Assembly (NCBI RefSeq): GCF_001984055.1
Contig: NZ_LYVO01000012.1
Location: forward strand, 43,264 to 107,263
DNA length: 64,000 nucleotides
Reading direction: 5' to 3'
Origin: Variovorax sp. KK3
GTDB lineage: Bacteria; Pseudomonadota; Gammaproteobacteria; Burkholderiales; Burkholderiaceae_C
Made by a program: the position numbers and the translations under genes. Below the pieces are notes generated by a model, which ran no database searches, was not told where the DNA came from, and worked only from the letters and a program-made list of their open reading frames with translations. Below, in pieces: positions 57,104 through 64,000 of the stretch; position 1 is the first letter of the stretch; every line of letters starts with the position of its first letter.

Positions 57104-57976
57104 GGCCACCGTGCCTGCCAGGAAACGTTCGAACGCTGCCGCCGTCTCGTGGGCCGCCTCCACCGAGCCGATTCCGCGGTGCGTCGCCCGCTCTGCGTTC
57201 GGCATCAGCGCAAGCACGCCTTCGAGGTACTCGAACAGCATGTCGTCGGCAGCGCAGGCGACGAGCGTCGGCACCCGCACCAGCGGCAGGCGCGCCTTCT
57301 TGTCATAGGCCAGCGCCGCGCGATAGGGCATGTGGAAGGTGCGCGCGGCCTTCAACACCTCGACCACCTTGTCGTGCAGCGTGTCCGCATCGGGCAGCCC
57401 GCCAGGGCGGCGGTGCGCGGCGTCCTTGCGGTACCACGGCCAGAACAGGTAGGCGTCTCGCACGAAGCTCCAGACCTGGTGCAGCTGGCGGCCGTCGTGA
57501 TCGATGCTCACGCGCGGCAGGTAGCACGACAGCAGCTCGGACTGCTCCTCTTCGTCGTAGAGGCCGATGCCGTCGAGGATCAGCGAGCGCACGCGCGCCG
57601 GGTGGCGAATGGCGAGCTCGCAGGCGATATTGGCGCCGGTGTGCGTGCCGTACAGGTCGAAGCGTTCGATGCCCAGGGCGTCGAGCGCGCGGCGGTGGGC
57701 CTCGGCGAAGTAGGGCACGTCGAGCGGCGCGTCGGCCGGTGCGGCCGAGTCGCCGTTGCCCAGCGTATCGGGCGCGAGCACGTGCCGCGTTCGGCCGAGC
57801 ACGCGCAACAACGGCTCCAGCGTCTTCGACGACCCGGGCGACGCGTGCAGCAGCACCAGCGGCGCTTCGCCTGGCGCGGGCGTACCGGCCTCGCGGTAGT
57901 GCACCTGGCCTTCGTCCACCTCGACGAAGCCGCGGCGTACCTTCACTGTTGCATCCTTCACAGGCTTATTCCTCAC
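57095..57976 (-). CDS. Alpha/beta-fold hydrolase
   Basis: 293 aa from a GTG that overlaps the preceding stop (GTGA), with GGGAG upstream. The oxyanion segment is LVLLHASPGSSKTLEPLL, the nucleophile region reads LYGTHTGANIACELA, and a late AADDMLFEYLEG and HRGIGS supply acid and His. The usual nucleophile elbow GxSxG is GTHTG here, so Thr or another residue may replace Ser; this needs care. It is the last gene in the leftward catabolic operon and may hydrolyse a CoA ester or ring-opened product. Confidence 0.83.
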   Translation of the reverse strand: MRNKPVKDATVKVRRGFVEVDEGQVHYREAGTPAPGEAPLVLLHASPGSSKTLEPLLRVLGRTRHVLAPDTLGNGDSAAPADAPLDVPYFAEAHRRALDALGIERFDLYGTHTGANIACELAIRHPARVRSLILDGIGLYDEEEQSELLSCYLPRVSIDHDGRQLHQVWSFVRDAYLFWPWYRKDAAHRRPGGLPDADTLHDKVVEVLKAARTFHMPYRAALAYDKKARLPLVRVPTLVACAADDMLFEYLEGVLALMPNAERATHRGIGSVEAAHETAAAFERFLAGTVASA

Positions 57977-59118
57977 AGCCCCATCTCCCGCGCGATCAGG
58001 TTGCGCTGCAGCTCGCTGCTGCCCTCGCCGAAGGTGTAGAGCCCGGCATCGCGCCACATGCGCTGCATGTCGCTTTCCATCGCATAGCCGGCACTGGCCA
58101 TCACCTGCATGCCGCTGCGCGTGACGAACTGGAAGGCCTCGGTCGCCACCAGCTTGGCCTGCGCCGCTTCGAGTCGGCAGGGTCGGCCCGTGGCGATGAG
58201 CCACGCCAGGTGGTACAGCGCCAGTCGCGCCTGGTTCACGCGAACCTGCATGTCGGCCAACTTGTGCTGCACGGCCTGGAAAGAGCTGATGGCCTGGCCG
58301 AACTGCCGGCGCTCCTTCGCATGGGCCACGGCCAGGTCGACGGCGCGCTGAGCCTGGCCCACCGCGTTGGCGGCCTGGCCGGCGCGGCTGTAGTGCAGCG
58401 TGGACATCGCGTGCCGGAAGCCCTGGCCCACTTCGCCCATCACGGCGTCGTCGCCGACCTCGACCTCGTCGAAGCCGATGTCGTAGGAGGGCATGCAGTG
58501 GTGCCCGACCTTGTCGAGCCCCGTCATCGTGATGCCGGGCGTGCCGCGCGGCACCAGCAGCATGGTCACGCCCTTCGAACCCTGGCTGCCCGCTTCGGTG
58601 CGGCAGGCGACGACCAGGTAGTCGGCTGCGTCGGCATTGCTGATCCAGGTCTTGCGGCCCTGGATGCGCCAGCCGCTTTCGGTGCGCCGTGCATGGGTGG
58701 TGATCGCACCGGCGTCGGTGCCGGCGGCCGATTCGGTCAGCGCCAACGCGAAGCGCGCGCGGCCTTCCATGAGCCGCGGCAAGAGCGTGCGCTTCTGTTC
58801 TCCGGAGCCGTAGTTGAGCAGGGACATGCCGCCGAAGGACACCGTGGTGCCGAACAGCGTCGCCGCGATGCCGGCGTGATAGGCCAGCCGTTCGTTGACC
58901 AGCGCCGCGCTGCGCCAGTCCTTGCCGAGCCCGCCCACCGCTTCGGGAAAGGGCAGTGCCAGCAGGCCCAGCTCGCCCATGCGCGGCAGCAGGTGCCAGG
59001 GTGTCTGGTGCGCGAGGTCGGCCTGGCGGTAGGCCTCGGGCGGGAACTCGCGCGCCATCATGCGGTCGATGGCGTCGAGCAGCGCGCGGTCTTCCTCGGG
59101 GATTTCGAAGTCGATCAT
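57973..59118 (-). CDS. Acyl-CoA dehydrogenase
   Basis: 381 aa, full length. Motifs: MIDFEIPEEDRALLDAI at the start, ALTESAAGTDAGAITT (FAD/substrate signature), WISNADAADY, QFGQAISSFQAVQHKLADM, and the C-terminal GEGSSELQRNLIAREMGL, which carries the catalytic Glu. It introduces a 2,3-double bond into an acyl-CoA. It sits 22 bases after the ligase and overlaps the hydrolase start, fitting a ligase-dehydrogenase-hydrolase pathway for a carboxylic acid. Confidence 0.93.
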   Translation of the reverse strand: MIDFEIPEEDRALLDAIDRMMAREFPPEAYRQADLAHQTPWHLLPRMGELGLLALPFPEAVGGLGKDWRSAALVNERLAYHAGIAATLFGTTVSFGGMSLLNYGSGEQKRTLLPRLMEGRARFALALTESAAGTDAGAITTHARRTESGWRIQGRKTWISNADAADYLVVACRTEAGSQGSKGVTMLLVPRGTPGITMTGLDKVGHHCMPSYDIGFDEVEVGDDAVMGEVGQGFRHAMSTLHYSRAGQAANAVGQAQRAVDLAVAHAKERRQFGQAISSFQAVQHKLADMQVRVNQARLALYHLAWLIATGRPCRLEAAQAKLVATEAFQFVTRSGMQVMASAGYAMESDMQRMWRDAGLYTFGEGSSELQRNLIAREMGL

Positions 59119-59140
59119 CTGGGTTGCAGGGCGAAGGGGG

Positions 59141-60610
59141 CTACAGCGGATCGAGCCGTGCGGCCAGCTCTGCTTTCACGACCTTGCCCAGCGAGGTGCG
59201 CGGCAGCTCGTCGACGAAGAAGATCTCGCGCGGCACCTTGTACGGCGCCAGCGCCTCGCGGCACACCGCGACCAGTTCGGCGGCCTCGACGCTGCCCTTG
59301 CGCAGTACGAAGGCGGCCACCTCTTCGTTGAACTCGCGCGAGGGCCAGCCGACCACGGCCGCTTCGAGCACCGCCGGGTGAGCCGCGAGCGTGGCTTCGA
59401 CCTCCTGCGGATAGATGTTGATGCCGCCGCGAATGATCATGTCCTTCGAGCGGCCCTTGAGGAACAGGTAGCCGTCCTCGTCGAGCGCACCCAGGTCGCC
59501 GGGGTAGAACCAGCCGTCGTGAAAGGCCTCCGCACTCGCTTCGGGGTCGCCGTGGAAGCCTTCGGCGACCGATGCGCTGCGGTAGCGGATGCGGCCCGTC
59601 GTGCCTGCGGGCACCGGCTGGTGTGCGTCGTCCACCACCGACACTTCGACGCCGAAGGCCGGACGCCCGACCGAATCGCCGTGGTGCCGTTGATCTTCCG
59701 GCGTCAGCACCGAGACGCCGCCGCCTTCGGTCGAGGCGTAGTACTCGACGAAGTTGGGACAGACGGTGTCGCGGATCTGCTGGCGCTCCTCGCGCGTGAG
59801 CGCCGAGCCCGAGGAGATCAGCGACTTGAGCCCTTGCAGCGGCGCCAGCGTGGCCGCATCACAGGCCAGCAGGCGGCGCAGCAGCGTCGGCACCAGGAAA
59901 AGCAGGCTGCCGTTGGTGCGGCCGATCTCGGCGGCCAGTTCTTCCGGCGTGTAGGGCGGTGGGCAGAGCACCACCGTGCCGCCGGCGTAGAGGGTCGAGA
60001 GCGTGAAGGTTCGTCCACCGCCGAAGTAGAGCGGCGTCGCGTTCACGTAGCGCTCGCGGCTGCCGAAGCCCAAATCGGCCCACTGTGTGTAGAAGCGGCT
60101 GATCAATCGCTGGTGCGACAGCATCGGGCCCTTGGGCCGGCCGGTGGTGCCGGAGGACAGCGACATCACCAGGCCTCGGTCGCCGTCGGGAAAGGGCAGC
60201 GTCGGCTCGGCGCGTTGCACTTCGTCGAGCCATCGGCCATCGATCTGGATGCAGCGAACGCCGTCGAAGTCCGCGCCGGGCTCCACCATCACCAGCGCCG
60301 CACCGAAGTGCTCGGCCACGCGCAGCTTCTCGAAAGTCTTCCAACGGCAGTCCACCGGCAGCAGCACACCGCCCGCGCGCGCCACGGCGTAGAGCATCAG
60401 CACGTGCTCGATCGAATCGAGCAGCGCGATGCCGACCACCGCGCCGGCCTTCAGGCCCTGACGCTGCAGCCAGCCGGCGCGAAGCGTGATCTCTGCGTCG
60501 AACGTGCGGAAGTCCAGCACGCGCTCGCCGTGAACCAGCGCCGGTTGCGTCGGCCGCTGACGGCCGTGCAGCGCGATCTGGTCGGCGATGTTGGCGACAC
60601 GCGCGCTCAC
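59141..60610 (-). CDS. AMP-dependent acyl-CoA ligase
   Basis: 489 aa from a GTG that overlaps the amidohydrolase stop (GTGA). The P-loop-like motif is SLSSGTTGRPKGPML (about 163-177), the adenylate motif YYASTEGGGVS, the hinge KGRSKDMIIRGGINIYPQEVE, and the catalytic Lys in LPRTSLGKVVKAEL. It activates a free acid to its CoA thioester. The compact length suggests a member of the fatty/aromatic acid CoA ligase group. The acid substrate is unknown and would be imported through the Bug receptor of the same operon. Confidence 0.93.
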   Translation of the reverse strand: MSARVANIADQIALHGRQRPTQPALVHGERVLDFRTFDAEITLRAGWLQRQGLKAGAVVGIALLDSIEHVLMLYAVARAGGVLLPVDCRWKTFEKLRVAEHFGAALVMVEPGADFDGVRCIQIDGRWLDEVQRAEPTLPFPDGDRGLVMSLSSGTTGRPKGPMLSHQRLISRFYTQWADLGFGSRERYVNATPLYFGGGRTFTLSTLYAGGTVVLCPPPYTPEELAAEIGRTNGSLLFLVPTLLRRLLACDAATLAPLQGLKSLISSGSALTREERQQIRDTVCPNFVEYYASTEGGGVSVLTPEDQRHHGDSVGRPAFGVEVSVVDDAHQPVPAGTTGRIRYRSASVAEGFHGDPEASAEAFHDGWFYPGDLGALDEDGYLFLKGRSKDMIIRGGINIYPQEVEATLAAHPAVLEAAVVGWPSREFNEEVAAFVLRKGSVEAAELVAVCREALAPYKVPREIFFVDELPRTSLGKVVKAELAARLDPL

Positions 60611-61482
60611 TTCGAGCCGTCCGGCGCCAGGCCGTAGATGCGCAGCACGTTGTCGCGCAGCAGCTTGCGCTTGGGCTCGGGGCGCAGGCCCAGCGCCTCG
60701 ATCTCGGCGCGCGTGCGTTCGAAGTCGAGCACCGGGAAGTCGGTGCCGAAGATCACCTTGTCCTGGCCGAACGTGTTGATGTAGTTCACGAAGGCCGCAG
60801 GCCAGTACTTGGGGCTGTGGGCGTCGGTGCCGATGTACACGTTGGGATGCTTCCAGGCCATGGCGATCATCTCGTCGGTCCATGGAATGCCGACGTGGAT
60901 GCCGATCAGCTTGAGCTCGGGGAAGTCGCAGGCCACCGCGTCGAGCGCGATCGGCCGGCCCACGCTGCGCAGGCGGTGGTTGGGGTCGTACAGCATCGAC
61001 TGGCCCACCTGCAGTTGCACCGGCACGTCGAGCTCCACGCACTTGGCGTAGAACGGATACCAGCGCGCATGGTCAGGCGCCAGCTCGAACCAATGCGGGT
61101 AGAAATGCGCGCCGATGAAGCCGTATTCCTTCACGCCTTTTTCGAGCAGGCGCACGCCGTCCATGCCTTCGGTCGGGTCGAGCCCGGCCAGGCCGTGGAA
61201 GCGGTCGGGGTGCCGGTTGACCGCCTCGGCCACCATTTCGTAGGGGATGTGGTAACTCGCCCGGTGCTGGCGCGGGCCGTTCTTCGCGGCGATCAGGAAA
61301 GAGCGTTCGATGCCCGCGGCGTCCATGCGGCGCAGCATGTCTTCGTGCGTGAGGCCCTGCAGCGTCTGGTCGCTCACCTTCATCTTGCCGCCGTAGAAGG
61401 CATCGCGATCGGGGCGGATCGCGCGGACCTCGGGCGTCCAGATGTTGACGACCGCATCGATCGCCTGGATGTCGTGGCTCAT
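60607..61482 (-). CDS. Amidohydrolase_2-family protein (COG2159), divergent metal site
   Basis: 291 aa. TIM-barrel landmarks are IDAVVNIWTPE at the start, GAHFYPHWF, LQVGQSMLYDP, LIGIHVGIPWTDEMIAMAWKHPNVYI, and GTDFPVLDFE with the catalytic-type Asp. Usual members (ACMS decarboxylase, resorcylate decarboxylase) start with DxHxH; here those His are Val and Asn, so the first metal ligands are missing. It may be a hydrolase or decarboxylase with an altered site. It follows the receptor by 10 bases and overlaps the ligase start. Confidence 0.85.
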   Translation of the reverse strand: MSHDIQAIDAVVNIWTPEVRAIRPDRDAFYGGKMKVSDQTLQGLTHEDMLRRMDAAGIERSFLIAAKNGPRQHRASYHIPYEMVAEAVNRHPDRFHGLAGLDPTEGMDGVRLLEKGVKEYGFIGAHFYPHWFELAPDHARWYPFYAKCVELDVPVQLQVGQSMLYDPNHRLRSVGRPIALDAVACDFPELKLIGIHVGIPWTDEMIAMAWKHPNVYIGTDAHSPKYWPAAFVNYINTFGQDKVIFGTDFPVLDFERTRAEIEALGLRPEPKRKLLRDNVLRIYGLAPDGSK

Positions 61483-61492
61483 GTCTTCCTTG

Positions 61493-62482
61493 TCACTCTT
61501 TGATGTTGGCGGCCTTTACGGCCGCGGCCCAGCGCGGAAGCTCGGCCTTGATCATGGCGGCGTAGGCCTCGGGCGTAGTCGGCTCGGGCTCCATGCCGCC
61601 TTCCTTCAGGCGCGCGATCACGTCAGGCTGCTTGAGGATCTCGGTCACTTCGTGATTGAGCTTCTTGATGATCTCGGGCGGCGTGTTGGCCGGTGCCATC
61701 AGGCCGTACCAGCCGTTCACCTCGAAGCCCGGCAGGGTCTCGGCCACGGCCGGCACCTGTGGCAGCACGCTCGAGCGCTTGCGCGTGCTCACGGCCAGCG
61801 GCCGCAGCTTGCCCTCTTGGATGAGGCCCAGCGCGCCGCTCAGATTGACGAAGGCCGAGGTGATCTGCCCGCCCAGGATGTCGGTCTGAATCGCTGCCGA
61901 GCCGCGATAGGGCACGTGGATCATGTCGACGTTGGCCGCCTGCGCGAGCATCGAGCCGGCCAGGTGCGTGTTGCTGCCGATGCCCACCGAGCCGTACGAC
62001 ACCTTGCCCGGATTGGCCTTGGCATAAGCGGTGAGTTCGGCCAGCGTCTTCGCCGGAAAGTCGCCGCGCACCACCAGCACCGCGGGGCCGGAAGCGATCA
62101 GCGAGATCGGCATGAAGTCCTTGACCGGGTCGTAGGGCGGCTTGGGCGGCAGCGAGGGCGCGATCGCGATCGGGTTGAGGTGCGAGTAGAAGAGCGTGTA
62201 GCCGTCGGGCTTGGCGCGCGCGACGAAGGTGGCGCCTATCGTGCCGTTGGCGCCGGACTTGTTGTCGATCACGAAGGACTGGCCGAGCCGCGCGCCCAAC
62301 TGCTGCGCGACGGGGCGAATGATCGCGTCAGACGGGCCGCCGGCGGCCCAGGGGTTGACGATGGTGACGGGCCGGTTGGGGTAGTCGTCCGCGGCGATGG
62401 CGGTGCCGGCACCTGCGGCGAGCAGCACGCCGGCGATGGCCCACGTGAACGGTGGGCGCGAAGCGAGTTTCAGCAATGACAC
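61493..62482 (-). CDS. Bug-family tripartite tricarboxylate transporter receptor
   Basis: 329 aa using the GTG at 62482; a TTG at 62500 is the alternative and neither has a strong ribosome site. A Sec signal (WAIAGVLLAAGAGTAIAAD) precedes the Bug core: YPNRPVTIVNPWAAGGPSDAIIR, DNKSGANGTIG, KPDGYTLFY, NPGKVSYGSVGIGSNTHLAGSM, VPYRGSAAIQTDILGGQ, and PGFEVNGWYGLMAPANTPPEII. It binds a carboxylate in the periplasm for a TctAB-type permease, which is not encoded in the window. It is first in a five-gene leftward operon and divergent from the IclR gene. Confidence 0.9.
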   Translation of the reverse strand: MSLLKLASRPPFTWAIAGVLLAAGAGTAIAADDYPNRPVTIVNPWAAGGPSDAIIRPVAQQLGARLGQSFVIDNKSGANGTIGATFVARAKPDGYTLFYSHLNPIAIAPSLPPKPPYDPVKDFMPISLIASGPAVLVVRGDFPAKTLAELTAYAKANPGKVSYGSVGIGSNTHLAGSMLAQAANVDMIHVPYRGSAAIQTDILGGQITSAFVNLSGALGLIQEGKLRPLAVSTRKRSSVLPQVPAVAETLPGFEVNGWYGLMAPANTPPEIIKKLNHEVTEILKQPDVIARLKEGGMEPEPTTPEAYAAMIKAELPRWAAAVKAANIKE

Positions 62483-62549
62483 GTTGTCGCTTTCGTTCAA
62501 AAGGCGGCAGGGAGTTCCCGGCCGCGCAAGCTTGCTGTACGATTCAGTC

Positions 62550-62566
62550 TATTCATCTAGCGAATA
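62550..62566. promoter_or_regulatory. Inverted repeat tattc-N7-gaata between the IclR and receptor genes
   Basis: Five-base arms lie in an AT-rich patch of the 177-bp divergent spacer. TTGTTT, read leftward at 62566-62571, could be the -35 box of the catabolic operon, so a regulator here could control it. A 9-bp direct repeat TGCACCGTG (62597-62605 and 62635-62643) lies nearer the IclR start and may be a second site. Confidence 0.4.
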
Positions 62567-62659
62567 AACAAATCGCTCTGTGAATTGATTGTGCGGTGCA
62601 CCGTGCCGTGGGTCAAGCCCTGATCCGCGGGCGTTGCACCGTGAGAAGACAGAGGCAAG

Positions 62660-63529
62660 ATGAAGAGCAAGACCCTCCCCGCCCGCACCGGCAGTGCGTC
62701 CAGGGCTTCGAAAGATGCAACGGATGCAAAGGACGCCAAGGACTCGACGGAGTCCAAGGACCCGACCTTCGTCACCGCGCTCGCCCGCGGGCTCGACGTG
62801 CTGCGCTGCTTCACGGCCGAGCGCCTCGACCTCGGCACCAGCGAGATCGCGCGCCTCACCGGTCTGCCGCAACCGACCGTGTGGCGCCTGTGCAAGACGT
62901 TGTCGCAGCTGGGCTACCTGGTGCCGGGCCACACGCCCGACCGCCTGCGCGTGGGCGCCGGCGTGCTGATGCTGGGCCACGCCGCCATCACGCACACGGG
63001 CATCGCGCACGTCGCATTGCCGCTGATGCGCCAGGTCGCCGACGAGTTCGGCATCTCGGTGTCGCTGGCCGAGCGCTACGGCATGGGCATGGTGGTGCTG
63101 CAGCGCATCGAGGCGCCGAGCATTCTGCGTCTCAACATGCACGTCGGTTCGGCACTGGAGATCGGTGATTCATCGCTCGGCTGGGCCTGGCTGGCAGCGC
63201 AGTCGCCCGAGGCGCGCGCACCCGTGCTGAAGGAGATGCGCAAGCACTACGGCACCGGCTGGCCGCAGGTGTCGCGCAACGTCGAGCAGGCGCTCGAGGA
63301 GTACGCGAAGCACGGCTTCGTCTGCAACTTCGCTAAATCGCACCGGGACGTCAACGCGATCGGCGTGCCCGTCATCGCGCCGGACCGGCGGCGTGTGATG
63401 TCGTTGACCTGCGGCGGGGCGAAGTCGTCGTTGACGACGGAGAAGCTGAAGACTCAGGTGGCGCCTGCGATGCGGGTGCTGGCGGAGCGGATCGCGCCGA
63501 TGCTGGGGCAGGGTGGGGACATCGGTTGA
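62660..63529 (+). CDS. IclR-family transcriptional regulator
   Basis: 289 aa. A low-complexity Lys/Asp/Ala N-terminal tail (about 1-35) is followed by the winged helix (FVTALARGLDVLRCFTAERLDLGTSEIARLTGLPQPTVWRLCKTLSQLGYL) and the IclR ligand domain (about 120-285, HVALPLMRQVADEFGISVSLAERYG and later GVPVIAPDRRRVMSLTCGG). It is divergent from the Bug-amidohydrolase-ligase operon and most likely controls it in response to the substrate or its CoA ester. Confidence 0.92.
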   Translation: MKSKTLPARTGSASRASKDATDAKDAKDSTESKDPTFVTALARGLDVLRCFTAERLDLGTSEIARLTGLPQPTVWRLCKTLSQLGYLVPGHTPDRLRVGAGVLMLGHAAITHTGIAHVALPLMRQVADEFGISVSLAERYGMGMVVLQRIEAPSILRLNMHVGSALEIGDSSLGWAWLAAQSPEARAPVLKEMRKHYGTGWPQVSRNVEQALEEYAKHGFVCNFAKSHRDVNAIGVPVIAPDRRRVMSLTCGGAKSSLTTEKLKTQVAPAMRVLAERIAPMLGQGGDIG

Positions 63530-63652
63530 TGTGCAAATCTGAGTGATGGTCGCGTTCGGGCGGTGGCGGTGATTTGGTGAAGAAACTGCGGCTATCATCC
63601 GCGCCCATCAAGAACAACAACCCCGACTGATCGATCGCGGCGGGGAGGAATC

Positions 63653-64000
63653 ATGGACTCATTCGTTGCCGCATTCGGCCGGCGATTGCGCGTGCGCGCC
63701 TCTTTCATCGTCACCAGACTTCTCGCCGATACGGCGTCGGTTTGCAGGCGCATTGCTCACGCTGCGCTGCTGATCAGCGTCCTGCTTTCCCAATGGCTGG
63801 CCGTCCTGCCAGCCCACGCCGAGATCGGCCCTGTCACCGAATCCGAATCCAGGCGGTGCGGCTTCAGCAACTACTCGATGCCGATGGACTGCTCCAGCTA
63901 CGAGTCGGTCTTCGCCGGCGTGGACGCCATGTGCAAGTGGTGGCAGGACATGGAGGCCTACCTTGCGTATTCCGACTCCGGCGCCAACAACGGCGGCCTT
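63653..64000 (+). CDS. Start of a secreted or membrane-anchored protein, partial
   Basis: The first 116 residues are in the window and the frame is open at the right edge. GGGGAGG precedes the ATG. A long basic N-terminus (FGRRLRVRASFIVTRLL) leads to a hydrophobic segment with a likely signal cleavage site (LLISVLLSQWLAVLPAHAE, about 43-61). The mature start (IGPVTESESRRCGFSNYSMPMDCSS...) has paired Cys and aromatic residues. Similar extended signals occur on large RHS-repeat or other surface proteins of Comamonadaceae, but the class cannot be fixed from this fragment. TATCAT at 63593-63598 may be the -10 box. Confidence 0.65.
   Translation, partial: MDSFVAAFGRRLRVRASFIVTRLLADTASVCRRIAHAALLISVLLSQWLAVLPAHAEIGPVTESESRRCGFSNYSMPMDCSSYESVFAGVDAMCKWWQDMEAYLAYSDSGANNGGL

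Overview
The DNA is GC-rich throughout (mid to high 60s %) and the gene families fit a betaproteobacterium of the Burkholderiales, most likely Comamonadaceae close to Variovorax. Pointers are two Bug-type tripartite tricarboxylate transporter receptors, a Ku/LigD end-joining operon, a TcuA/TcuB module, SlmA, and an ABC-exported polysaccharide locus ending beside argB. The genus is inferred from memory of these families; no search was run.

Region 1 (1-24.6 kb) is a surface-polysaccharide locus. It holds a partial LegB-like sugar-nucleotide dehydratase, a methyltransferase, two GDP-mannose 4,6-dehydratases in opposite orientation, ManC, and a Wzm/Wzt exporter. It also holds several very large multidomain glycosyltransferases (GT2+GT4; GT2+GT2; methyltransferase+coiled coil+GT2+GT4), a polytopic membrane protein, an OafA-type acyltransferase with SGNH domain, smaller GT2 enzymes and a WecA/MraY-type initiating transferase. 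A coherent reading is: ManC makes GDP-mannose, Gmd makes GDP-4-keto-6-deoxymannose, the WecA-like enzyme starts a lipid-linked chain, the GTs extend it, Wzm/Wzt exports it, and acyl/methyl groups decorate it.

Region 2 (24.6-33.1 kb) is mixed housekeeping and accessory DNA: argB, a nucleotidyltransferase-fold protein with its own promoter and inverted repeat, galE, slmA, a BON-domain lipoprotein with a small membrane protein, an EF-G-like GTPase lacking the catalytic His, and a Sll1717-type P-loop ATPase.

Region 3 (33.1-46.5 kb) has a LysE exporter, an SDR, an AraC regulator, a small unknown protein, an LRR-like unknown protein of lower GC, an AI-2E family permease, the NHEJ operon ku - (HTH+TPR protein) - ligD, an ankyrin-repeat protein, a glycine-zipper protein and a DUF3500 protein.

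Region 4 (46.6-53.2 kb) is a LysR-tcuA-tcuB-aldolase-Bug receptor-hydroxyacid dehydrogenase cluster for a tricarballylate-like acid. The Bug receptor carries a one-base frameshift, and a perfect 19-bp palindrome with LysR-box spacing lies before tcuA.

Region 5 (53.2-64 kb) has two lipoprotein serine beta-lactamase-fold hydrolases around an SGNH-like protein. It continues with a five-gene catabolic operon (Bug receptor, amidohydrolase, acyl-CoA ligase, acyl-CoA dehydrogenase, alpha/beta hydrolase) divergent from an IclR regulator. The start of a secreted protein runs off the right edge. No tRNA, rRNA, CRISPR array or insertion sequence was recognised.
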